Assembly: GCF_900106095.1 (NCBI RefSeq)
Contig: NZ_FNUD01000002.1
Coordinates: forward strand, 1,757,501-1,821,500
DNA: 64,000 bases
DNA from: Pseudomonas deceptionensis
GTDB taxonomy: Bacteria; Pseudomonadota; Gammaproteobacteria; Pseudomonadales; Pseudomonadaceae
Reading direction: 5' to 3'
Shown piece by piece: positions 9,085-16,205 of the stretch; position 1 is the stretch's first letter, and each line of letters begins with the position of its first letter. The notes below the pieces were generated by a model. It was not told the DNA's origin. It saw nothing but the letters and a program-made list of their open reading frames with translations, and did not search any database. A program made the translations under genes and the position numbers.

Positions 9085-10251
9085 TTACAGGGGCAGCCCG
9101 GCCTTGACCCGATACTGGTTACGTACCGGCATCGCGTATTGCAGCACCAGATACGGGCGGTGCTCGGCAGGGCAGGCGTCCAGGCGGCGCTGCCATTCCT
9201 GCTGGGCCTTGGCCAGTTCTTCGGCACCGAATACTTCGGTGGCCGACGGTACTTGCAGCTCGGGCTCGGCATCAGTCCACTGCGCATACGCCAGGTAGTG
9301 CGCCGGGAACAGGCGGTAGCCACTGAGGATATGGCGATCCATTTCGGCGGCCAGCAATTTGCTGTCTTCGAAAGGCTCGATGACGGGCGCAGCAAAGTTC
9401 ACGTGCACGCGGCCTTTGTAGCCGGTAATGCCATTGGCGATGCTGGTGTCGTCTTCGCCCGGCACCTTGGTGTAAGTACCGGTGGTGGCGCGGATATACA
9501 GCTCGCGGGCCTTGGCCTGGTCACAGGGGTCGTACTCGTAGCTGATGGACACCGGGGTCAGGTTCAGCGACTGGATGACCTCGGCAAACGGCTCGTTTTT
9601 ACGGCTCATGTGGAACATTTTCAGGATCGCCGAATCGGTACGGTCATCACCGTCCTTGGCGCGCCCTTCGGCCTGGGCGATCCAGATCGACTGGCAGTCG
9701 GTGCGGATCGAGTGATTGATATACGCCGACAGCAGCTGATAGGCCGCGAGCTTTTCGCGGCGCCCGGCGATCGAGCGGTGCACAATAAAGCTCTTGTTCA
9801 GGCGCATCAGGTCGCTGACAAAGGGTTTTTGCAGCAGGTTGTCGCCAATGGCGATACGCGGCGTCGGCAGGCCCGCGTGATACACCGCATAGTTGACGAA
9901 GGCCGGGTCCATCACGATATCGCGGTGGTTGGCCAAAAACAGGTAAGCGCTACCGGTCTTCAATTGCTCGACGCCGGTATAGGTCACGCCGTCGGTTGCA
10001 TGTTCGATGGTGCGGTCGACATAAACCTCGACCTTGTCCTGCAATGAAGCCACCGAATTGACGCTCGCGAACTCTTTGCGCAAGCGATGAGCTATAAGAG
10101 GTTTTAACAACCAGCCGAACGCGCCTGCCAGGCGCGGGAAGCGAAAGTGGGTCAGGATATCTAGAAACGCCTTGTCGCTGAGCAGCCGGGCCAGCACTGC
10201 TGGTACTTCGGCGTCGTCGTAAGGTCGGATGGTATCGAATTGGCCCATCAT
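9085..10251 (-). CDS. 1-acyl-sn-glycerol-3-phosphate acyltransferase-like protein
   Basis: A 388-residue PlsC-type acyltransferase. The catalytic NHxxxxD box (NHRDIVMD) is near residue 107, and a later AEGRAKDGD block matches the substrate-binding EGxR region. It would transfer an acyl chain to a glycerol-3-phosphate-type acceptor at the inner membrane face. The length is greater than classical PlsC (about 250), in line with a longer paralogous group. Start is ATGATG, the first chosen. The acceptor is unproven. Confidence 0.75.
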   Translation of the reverse strand: MMGQFDTIRPYDDAEVPAVLARLLSDKAFLDILTHFRFPRLAGAFGWLLKPLIAHRLRKEFASVNSVASLQDKVEVYVDRTIEHATDGVTYTGVEQLKTGSAYLFLANHRDIVMDPAFVNYAVYHAGLPTPRIAIGDNLLQKPFVSDLMRLNKSFIVHRSIAGRREKLAAYQLLSAYINHSIRTDCQSIWIAQAEGRAKDGDDRTDSAILKMFHMSRKNEPFAEVIQSLNLTPVSISYEYDPCDQAKARELYIRATTGTYTKVPGEDDTSIANGITGYKGRVHVNFAAPVIEPFEDSKLLAAEMDRHILSGYRLFPAHYLAYAQWTDAEPELQVPSATEVFGAEELAKAQQEWQRRLDACPAEHRPYLVLQYAMPVRNQYRVKAGLPL

Positions 10252-10353
10252 GCTCTCTTGTTGGAAACGGCTAGGGTTGGTACGCAGGGCAGGGTAAAAA
10301 ATAACCCTGCTAATAGACGGCGATTATACGCACAAGTCACTCTGGAGACCGCG

Positions 10354-10539
10354 ATGCTTGAGACTGAACACTATGAGTGCCCCTATTGCGGCGAACCCGC
10401 TGAAGCCGTGCTCGATCTTTCAGGGGGGGATCAAAGTTACATTGAGGATTGCCCGGTGTGTTGCCGGCCGATTGTTTTCCACCTTCAGACCGATGGTCAG
10501 AAGTGGATGCTTGATGTACATACCGAGAATGAGTCGTGA
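10354..10539 (+). CDS. CPXCG-motif small cysteine-rich protein
   Basis: A 61-residue protein with two metal-knuckle pairs, CPYCG (residues 9-13) and CPVCC (33-37), which would bind one zinc ion. It matches the CPXCG family of unknown function. The start at 10354 is preceded by TCTGGAGA. The next gene starts within ten bases of its stop, implying an operon. Confidence 0.85.
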   Translation: MLETEHYECPYCGEPAEAVLDLSGGDQSYIEDCPVCCRPIVFHLQTDGQKWMLDVHTENES

Positions 10540-10548
10540 GTGAATGCC

Positions 10549-10809
10549 ATGCAACGCATCTACGAACCGCAAAACCTGATGGAAGCCGAGCTGTTACTGG
10601 GCATGCTTGCCAGTGAAGGCGTTGACGCGTGCCTTCAGGGGCGTGATTTGATTGGCGGGACCGGTGAGCTGCCGGCGTTGGGTTTGCTGGGGCTGGCCGT
10701 GGCCGATGATCAAGCGCGATACGCGCGCGAGTTGATCGATGCGTACAATGCCGCATCACCGGTGGCGGGCGACGAGCCCGAGAGTTTCCCCGATGTGCTG
10801 GACTGCTGA
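10549..10809 (+). CDS. DUF2007 domain protein
   Basis: An 86-residue protein, MQRIYEPQNLMEAELLLGML start, with the DUF2007 layout: a helix that sorts by length, then GLLGLAVADDQARYARELIDAY. These small cytosolic domains resemble PII-like or signal-transducing folds; the function is unknown. The GTG at 10540 (MNAMQR) is an alternative start that abuts the upstream stop. Translational coupling with the CPXCG gene is likely. Confidence 0.75.
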   Translation: MQRIYEPQNLMEAELLLGMLASEGVDACLQGRDLIGGTGELPALGLLGLAVADDQARYARELIDAYNAASPVAGDEPESFPDVLDC

Positions 10810-10859
10810 GGTCAGCGACGGTTTATTCACTGCTATATAGAAAAGAGTTGTACAGCCCC

Positions 10860-11486
10860 ATGTGTGGACGTTTTGCCCTGTTTCGCTGGAATCCTGCGTT
10901 TGCAGCCTTGCCCGGTTTTCCGGCGGACCAGCAGGCTCAGTGGAATATTTCGCCTAATGATTCGGTATTGATCCTGCGTGCAGGCGCAGAGCCAGGCCAG
11001 CGCGAACTGGCGCGGGCACGCTGGGGCCTGACCCCCGCGTGGCTGACCGACCTGTCTCGAACCCCGGCCCATGCCCGTGCCGAGACGGCAGCCGAACAGC
11101 CGATGTTTCGCGATGCCTTGCGTGAGCGGCGCTGCCTGATCCCGGCCAACGGCTTTTATGAATGGCGCGGCACGACCCGCAAACGGCCCTATTGGCTGAC
11201 GCCTGGCGAGGGCTCTTCGCTGTTTTTTGCCGGTATCTGGGAAGCGTACCCCGTCCAGGGCCATGTTTGGCTGAGCACGGCGGTCATCACCCAGGCGGCA
11301 GCGAGTCAGCGCCGACCCTTGATTCTGGATGAGGCGGGCCAGCAGGCCTGGCTTGACCCTCAAACCCCGCTGCATACGCTACAGGCATTGCTGGCCAGCC
11401 CGCAGATGCCGCTGCGCGAGCGGCCGTTGGCCAATCTGGTCAACGATCCCAAACTCAATGCCCCTGAGTGTCTGACCCCGGGTTGA
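10860..11486 (+). CDS. divergent SRAP (SOS response-associated peptidase, YedK/HMCES-like) protein
   Basis: A 208-residue SRAP-fold protein. Family members crosslink abasic sites in single-stranded DNA through Cys2 once Met1 is removed. The MCGRFALF start gives Cys2, so the ATG at 10860 (not the upstream TTG) must be the start. GFYEW with Glu101 is present. Two usual active-site positions differ: the NARAET motif reads HARAET (His71 for Asn), and the C-terminal IHxRMP block carrying the catalytic His is missing, replaced by ASQRRPLILD. It may have altered or lost chemistry. It forms a small cluster with the two genes before it. Confidence 0.8.
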   Translation: MCGRFALFRWNPAFAALPGFPADQQAQWNISPNDSVLILRAGAEPGQRELARARWGLTPAWLTDLSRTPAHARAETAAEQPMFRDALRERRCLIPANGFYEWRGTTRKRPYWLTPGEGSSLFFAGIWEAYPVQGHVWLSTAVITQAAASQRRPLILDEAGQQAWLDPQTPLHTLQALLASPQMPLRERPLANLVNDPKLNAPECLTPG

Positions 11487-11520
11487 GATACGATGCGCAC
11501 CATCTTTATGGAGAGTCACG

Positions 11521-12342
11521 ATGGGTAAGTTAGCGGTAGTGTGCGCCGTGGGCGCGGGGTTGTTGCTCAGCGGTTGCCAGGCGGTGAATACCACCAATGG
11601 CGGCGCGGTCGGTGTCGAGCGCAAGCAGTACATGTTCAGCATGCTGTCGAGCCAGCAGGTTGATCAGATGTATGCGCAGTCGTATCAGCAGACTGTCAGC
11701 GAGGCGAGCACCAAGGGCGCGCTGGACAAGACCAGTGCCAATGCCAAGCGCCTGCAGGCGATTGCCAACCGACTGATTGCCCAGGCCCCGGCCTTTCGCC
11801 CGGATGCCTCGCAATGGAACTGGGAAGTCAATCTGATCAAGAGCGACGAGCTCAACGCCAACTGCGGTCCCGGCGGCAAGATCATTTTCTACAGCGGGAT
11901 CATCGATCAGCTCAAGCTCAGTGACGACGAAATTGCCGCGATCATGGGCCATGAAATTGCCCACGCCTTGCGTGAACACGGCCGTGAGTCCATGTCCAAA
12001 GCCTATGGCATCGAGATCGCCAAGCAGGGTGCGGGTGCATTGCTGGGGTTGGGGCAAGACAGCCTCGGGCTGGCTGATACCGTGGTCAACTACAGCCTGA
12101 CCTTGCCCAACAGTCGCAGCAATGAAAACGAAGCGGACCTGATCGGCCTGGAGCTGGCGGCGCGAGCGGGCTACAACCCGAATGCGGCGATTACCCTGTG
12201 GCAGAAAATGGCCCGGGAATCCCAGGATGCGCCGCCGGAATTCATGAGCACCCACCCGGCCTCCAGTAGCCGGATTGCTGCGCTGCAAGCGGCCATTCCG
12301 AAGGTAATGCCGCTTTATCAGCAGGCCCCGAAAACCCAGTAA
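11521..12342 (+). CDS. M48-family metallopeptidase lipoprotein
   Basis: A 273-residue lipoprotein (lipobox LLLSGC, Cys19) with an M48 protease domain. The zinc motif HEIAH is at residues 144-148, and the third ligand Glu lies in the NENEADLIGLELA block. A C-terminal TMSTHPAS-like motif (EFMSTHPASSSRI) is typical of LoiP/YcaL/BepA-type periplasmic proteases that guard outer-membrane protein assembly. Start has a GGAGAG site. It ends convergent with the GDT1 gene across a repeat. Confidence 0.85.
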   Translation: MGKLAVVCAVGAGLLLSGCQAVNTTNGGAVGVERKQYMFSMLSSQQVDQMYAQSYQQTVSEASTKGALDKTSANAKRLQAIANRLIAQAPAFRPDASQWNWEVNLIKSDELNANCGPGGKIIFYSGIIDQLKLSDDEIAAIMGHEIAHALREHGRESMSKAYGIEIAKQGAGALLGLGQDSLGLADTVVNYSLTLPNSRSNENEADLIGLELAARAGYNPNAAITLWQKMARESQDAPPEFMSTHPASSSRIAALQAAIPKVMPLYQQAPKTQ

Positions 12343-12349
12343 CGACCTG

Positions 12350-12451
12350 GCCCTCACCCCAACCCTCTCCCGGAGGGAGAGGGGGCTGATCGCTCGCGAA
12401 TTCAAGATCACCGTAAATCAGTCCCTCTCCTTTTGGGAGAGGGTGAGGGGC
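12350..12451. repeat. inverted repeat with CCCTCACCCC-type arms
   Basis: Complementary arms (12350-12385 and 12419-12451) are rich in CCCTCACC/CCCTCTCC and their complements and could fold into one long imperfect hairpin. It lies between convergent genes, where it may also work as a terminator. It resembles a widespread proteobacterial intergenic repeat. Confidence 0.7.
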
Positions 12452-12458
12452 TTTGGTT

Positions 12459-13046
12459 TTAAACCCAGCCGCTGATTGCCATCGCCTTGTACACCGCCAC
12501 TGCGGCCAGTACGACGAATGCGGTGGCTGCCAGGCGGCGGATCAGGGTCAGCGGCAGTTTGTCTGCGGCAAAGTTACCCGCCAAAACCACCGGCACGTTG
12601 GCAATCAGCATGCCCAGGGTGGTACCGATAATCACCAGCCACAGGTCCGGGTATTGTGCGGCGAGCATCACCGTCGCAACCTGGGTCTTGTCGCCGATTT
12701 CGGCAATGAAGAATGTGATCAGGGTGGTGACGAAAGGCCCGTACTTGCGTGCAGTACTGGCTTCGTCGTCGTCCATCTTGTCGGGAACCAGCGTCCACAG
12801 CGCGGTGGCGATAAAGCTCGCGGCGAGGATCCAGTGCAGCATTACATCACTGAAGAAGGTGCTGAACCAGGCGCCTACGGCACCGGCTGCGGCATGGTTG
12901 GCCAGGGTGGCGACCACGATGCCGGCGATAATCGGCCAGGGCTTTCGAAAGCGGGCGGCGAGAATGAGGGCGAGCAGCTGCGTCTTGTCGCCGATTTCGG
13001 CCAAGGCAACAATTGCGGTAGGAACAAGTAGGGAATCGAGCATCAT
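12459..13046 (-). CDS. TMEM165/GDT1-family manganese exporter
   Basis: A 195-residue inner-membrane protein with six hydrophobic helices in two homologous halves. Each half carries the family motif ExGDKT (E17-T22 and E116-T121) that forms the cation site. Bacterial members export Mn2+. The predicted Mn riboswitch directly upstream supports a Mn role. Start is the first of two ATGs; the ribosome site is weak, as expected for a controlled leader. Confidence 0.9.
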   Translation of the reverse strand: MMLDSLLVPTAIVALAEIGDKTQLLALILAARFRKPWPIIAGIVVATLANHAAAGAVGAWFSTFFSDVMLHWILAASFIATALWTLVPDKMDDDEASTARKYGPFVTTLITFFIAEIGDKTQVATVMLAAQYPDLWLVIIGTTLGMLIANVPVVLAGNFAADKLPLTLIRRLAATAFVVLAAVAVYKAMAISGWV

Positions 13047-13079
13047 CAGGTGGTTTCCAGGGGCGGGTCGACACGGCTA

Positions 13080-13122
13080 TGACACGTACAGCCTTCCCGC
13101 CCCGGGTAAGGTGTTCGTGTCA
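13080..13122 (-). promoter_or_regulatory. expression-platform hairpin of the Mn riboswitch
   Basis: An imperfect stem (GACACG...CGTGTC outer part, CCTT/AAGG inner part) lies immediately after the aptamer in the minus-strand leader. Its 5' arm shares about four bases (13119-13122) with the 3' strand of aptamer P1, so the two helices compete. No U-run follows, which favours control of translation or Rho over an intrinsic terminator. Confidence 0.55.
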
Positions 13123-13248
13123 TAGGTCTTGTCAAACCCCGGTCCGTCTGTGCGGACACCTGGGTCGCATACGCCATGGTCTGTTGACCAAGTATGTTGA
13201 CGTATGCCGGACGAGCATGACGCTCGTGGGAGACTACTCCCCTAGGAC
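13119..13248 (-). promoter_or_regulatory. yybP-ykoY manganese riboswitch
   Basis: Read on the minus strand, the leader contains the hallmark GGGGAGTAG (13234-13242), a GTCAACATAC segment with an internal CATGGCGTATGC as in the enterobacterial mntP leader, and a closing GACAAGACCTAT. P1 can form between GTCCTAGG (13241-13248) and CCTATGAC (13119-13126) with one mismatch. This class senses Mn2+ and turns on Mn exporters, matching the downstream gene. Confidence 0.9.
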
Positions 13249-13304
13249 GGAGCGGATTCTGCCTAGGCAAATCCGATCCCGCAAGCTCTTATTTTCCAGA
13301 GACT

Positions 13305-14303
13305 TCAACGGCGTTTGGCGCTGTAGATCCGAAAACCCTGGCCTTGTGCCTTGACCGCACAGGCACCGAAATGCTCTTCGATCAGCGGTTGATAGCGCAG
13401 GAAACTGTTGGCCACAATTCGAAGTTCGCCACCTGATTTCAGATGTTTCACTGCTTTTTGCAGCAAGTTCTCAGTGGCTTGGTAATCGGTATGCACCCCG
13501 ACATGGAACGGCGGATTGCTCAGGATAGAGTTCAAGCCCATGGGTGCAGCGTCGATGCCGTTGCCGGTAATCACTTCGCCTTCCAGGCCGTTGGCTGCGA
13601 GGGTCAGGCGGCTGCTGGCGGTGGCGAAGGCATCCACATCGAGCAGGGTGACGGTGTTGTGCGGGTAACGACGCTTGACTGCAGCACCGAGCACGCCCGC
13701 GCCACAGCCAAAGTCCAGCACGTGACCGCTGGGCAGTTTGTCCAGATGCTCAAGCAGAAGGGCACTGCCGCGATCCAGGCGGCCGTGGCTGAATACGCCC
13801 GGCAGGCTCACGACTTTTAGCGGGCCTTCGGCCAGCTCCAGTTCGTAATGTTGCGCGAGGTCTTCGAGCACCGGCACTGGCGGGGCGTTTTCCACGGTCA
13901 CTTGCCAGAGCTGGCAATGCCGCGCGCTGTCGAGTTTGCGGGGCTTGCCGAACGGGGTCAGCTGTTTCGACGCGCCTTCAATGCCGCCCTTTTTTTCACC
14001 GACCAGAAACACGTCGGCATTGGGCAGGCGAGAGGCCACGGCTTTGAGCACGTAGTCGCTCAGCTCCTTGGACTTGGGCAAAAAAACCACGGCGGTATCG
14101 AACGCCCGGTCGGGGATTTCGACGCCAAACTGCACACGGCCTTCAAAGCGGGCATCCAGAGTCGCCTGGTCGCCGGCATGCCAGCACCAACCGTGGGCGT
14201 TGGGCATTTCACCGAGTAACTCGTCAGCCGGCAAACCGACCAACAGCACCGAGCCTTGAAAGTATTCAGGCTGACGAAGCAGTACTTCACTGCGCGGATC
14301 CAT
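13305..14303 (-). CDS. rsmC: 16S rRNA m2G1207 methyltransferase RsmC
   Basis: A 332-residue protein with two methyltransferase-like halves as in RsmC. The C-terminal half holds the SAM motif [12 protein letters not shown] and the catalytic NPPFH motif for N2-methylguanine formation; the N-terminal half is the degenerate copy. It methylates G1207 of 16S rRNA in the 30S subunit. The Mn riboswitch lies downstream, between its stop and the exporter gene. It lies just after the dehydrogenase gene on the same strand and may be cotranscribed. Confidence 0.9.
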   Translation of the reverse strand: MDPRSEVLLRQPEYFQGSVLLVGLPADELLGEMPNAHGWCWHAGDQATLDARFEGRVQFGVEIPDRAFDTAVVFLPKSKELSDYVLKAVASRLPNADVFLVGEKKGGIEGASKQLTPFGKPRKLDSARHCQLWQVTVENAPPVPVLEDLAQHYELELAEGPLKVVSLPGVFSHGRLDRGSALLLEHLDKLPSGHVLDFGCGAGVLGAAVKRRYPHNTVTLLDVDAFATASSRLTLAANGLEGEVITGNGIDAAPMGLNSILSNPPFHVGVHTDYQATENLLQKAVKHLKSGGELRIVANSFLRYQPLIEEHFGACAVKAQGQGFRIYSAKRR

Positions 14304-14333
14304 AATCTGCTCCTCAAAAAGGGGCGCAGTCTA

Positions 14334-15299
14334 TCAACTGACGACCCGCAGCGCTGTACCGTTGAAGAAGGCTTCGGCGTTTTGCGCCAGTTGGGCGACG
14401 ATCCGCTGGCGTGCCTCGCGGCTGCCCCAGGCGCTGTGCGGGGTAATGATCAGGCGCGGGATGTCGGCTGCCAGCAGCGGGTTGCCGTCACGGGGCGGTT
14501 CGACGCTCAGCACGTCGGTCGCGGCGCCGCCCAGATGGCCGCTGCGCAGGGCGTCGGCCAGGGCTTGTTCGTCGATCATGCCGCCACGTGCCGTGTTGAC
14601 CACAAAGGCGCCGGGCTTGAGCAGTGCCAGCTCGCGAGCGCCGATGAAGTTGCGCGTGTATTCGTTGAGCGGGCAGTGAAAAGTCAGTGCGTCGACCTGG
14701 GGCAGAAGTTCGTCCAGGGGCAAGCGGTCGTCACGGGCCGGGCGGCCAGGGATTTGCCCGATCAAGACGCGCATGCCGAAAGCTTGCGCCAGTTTCGCCA
14801 CCGCACTGCCCAGCTCGCCATGACCGAACAGGCCCAGAGTTTTGCCTTCCAGCTCCACAATCGGAAAATCCAGCAGGCAGAACTGCTTCGCTTGCTGCCA
14901 CTGGCCATCGCTCACGGCTTTTTGGTAGTCGATCAGGCGAGTGGCCAGCGCCAGCAGCAGGCCCAGGGTGTGCTGCGCCACAGATGGCGTGCCGTAACCC
15001 TGGCAGTTGGCAACGGTGATCCCTTGGGCGCGGGCGGCTTCAAGGTCGACGTTATTGGTGCCGGTGGCCGCCACCAGGATCAGCTTCAGGTTCGGGCAGG
15101 CGGCGAGGGTAGCGGCGTTGAGCAGGATTTTGTTGCTGATGGCTACGCTGGCGCCTTGCAGTCGCTCGATCACGTTGGCGGGCGTGGTGTCCGACCACAA
15201 CTGCAACTCGCCGAAGCAGCGGCGCAGGGGCCCGAGATCAAGGTCGCCCAGATCCAGTGAAGGGTGATCAAGGAATACGGCGCGCTGAGTGTTAGTCAT
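14334..15299 (-). CDS. hprA: D-2-hydroxyacid dehydrogenase, hydroxypyruvate/glycerate type
   Basis: A 321-residue NAD(P)-dependent dehydrogenase. The Rossmann motif is GLFGHGELGSAVA, and the catalytic Arg (NTARGGMID), Glu (DVLSVEPP) and His (ITPHSAWGS) are all present. It probably reduces hydroxypyruvate or glyoxylate, or oxidises D-glycerate. The symbol rests on recalled neighbourhood (rsmC next to hprA in P. aeruginosa) and is moderate. The ATG at 15299 has an AAAGGT site upstream; a TTG at 15302 abuts it. It is divergent from the LysE gene. Confidence 0.8.
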   Translation of the reverse strand: MTNTQRAVFLDHPSLDLGDLDLGPLRRCFGELQLWSDTTPANVIERLQGASVAISNKILLNAATLAACPNLKLILVAATGTNNVDLEAARAQGITVANCQGYGTPSVAQHTLGLLLALATRLIDYQKAVSDGQWQQAKQFCLLDFPIVELEGKTLGLFGHGELGSAVAKLAQAFGMRVLIGQIPGRPARDDRLPLDELLPQVDALTFHCPLNEYTRNFIGARELALLKPGAFVVNTARGGMIDEQALADALRSGHLGGAATDVLSVEPPRDGNPLLAADIPRLIITPHSAWGSREARQRIVAQLAQNAEAFFNGTALRVVS

Positions 15300-15379
15300 C
15301 AACTGTACCTTTTGTGCTGTGAAATGAAGGCGTAATGTGGCGAGCCTAACAGAAGAAACAATTTGTAATGGAGCCGTGC

Positions 15380-16009
15380 ATGTACTGGACAGAATTTTTG
15401 ACCGTTGCCCTGATTCACTTGCTGGCCGTGGCCAGCCCCGGGCCGGATTTTGCGGTGGTGGTGCGCGAAAGCGTGACCCATGGTCGCCGCGCCGGGATGT
15501 TTACCGCGTTTGGTGTGGGCACGGCGATTTTCGTCCACGTTGGCTATTCGCTGCTGGGTATCGGGATCATTGTGTCGCAGTCGATTGTGCTGTTTAACGC
15601 CCTTAAATGGCTGGCAGCGGCTTACCTGCTGTACATCGGGATCAAGGCCCTGCGGGCCAAGCCTGCTGACCCGGCCGCCCTGGCGGCCTCGTTGCCGGTG
15701 GGTGAGCGCACCGCACGCGGGGCTTTCACGTCGGGCTTTGTGACCAATGGACTGAACCCGAAAGCAACGCTGTTTTTCCTGTCGTTGTTCACCGTGGTGA
15801 TCAATCCGCACACGCCGCTGTCGATCCAGGCCGGTTATGGCGTGTACCTGGCCGTTGCGACTGGCGTGTGGTTCTGCATGGTCGCCATGCTGTTTAGCCA
15901 TCAACGCGTGCGCACCGGCTTTGCCCGCATGGGTCATTGGTTTGATCGCACCATGGGCGCAGTGCTGGTGGCGCTGGGCGTGAAGTTGGCGTTTACCGAG
16001 ATGCACTAA
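15380..16009 (+). CDS. LysE/RhtB-family amino-acid exporter
   Basis: A 209-residue membrane protein with about six helices. The N-terminal HLLAVASPGPDFAVVVRESVTHGRRAG-type region, shown here only in part, is diagnostic of the LysE/RhtB family, as is GFVTNGLNPKA in the middle. It should export an amino acid such as threonine or homoserine lactone; the substrate is not determined. The ATG at 15380 follows TGGAG (15369-15373); the ATG at 15368 is a second option. Confidence 0.85.
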   Translation: MYWTEFLTVALIHLLAVASPGPDFAVVVRESVTHGRRAGMFTAFGVGTAIFVHVGYSLLGIGIIVSQSIVLFNALKWLAAAYLLYIGIKALRAKPADPAALAASLPVGERTARGAFTSGFVTNGLNPKATLFFLSLFTVVINPHTPLSIQAGYGVYLAVATGVWFCMVAMLFSHQRVRTGFARMGHWFDRTMGAVLVALGVKLAFTEMH

Positions 16010-16020
16010 ACAGCAGTCTC

Positions 16021-16125
16021 CTGTAGCCGCTGCCGAAGGCTGCGATCGAGCGCGAAGCGTTCCCGTACTTTCGGCGCCCAAGAAGGTCCTGCGGCCCTTA
16101 TCGCAGCCTTCGGCAGCGGCTACAG
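16021..16125. repeat. REPIN-type inverted repeat, CTGTAGCCGC family
   Basis: Perfect 25-base arms (16021-16045 and 16101-16125) are arranged head to head around a 55-base spacer. The left arm plus its 14 following bases recurs almost identically at 24311-24349. It lies between two plus-strand genes. Confidence 0.9.
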
Positions 16126-16205
16126 GTCTGTGCTGTGTTCTTGTCAAAATCTGGATTTGCTTCATCCTTGCGGGCTTATTGCAGTGTGCCCACGGAGAAG
16201 TATCG

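Noticed and set aside
8709..9395. 228-residue extension of the small minus-strand ORF
   Set aside because: The part upstream of 8915 crosses a REP element and overlaps the acyltransferase gene in a different frame; only the last 68 codons are credible.
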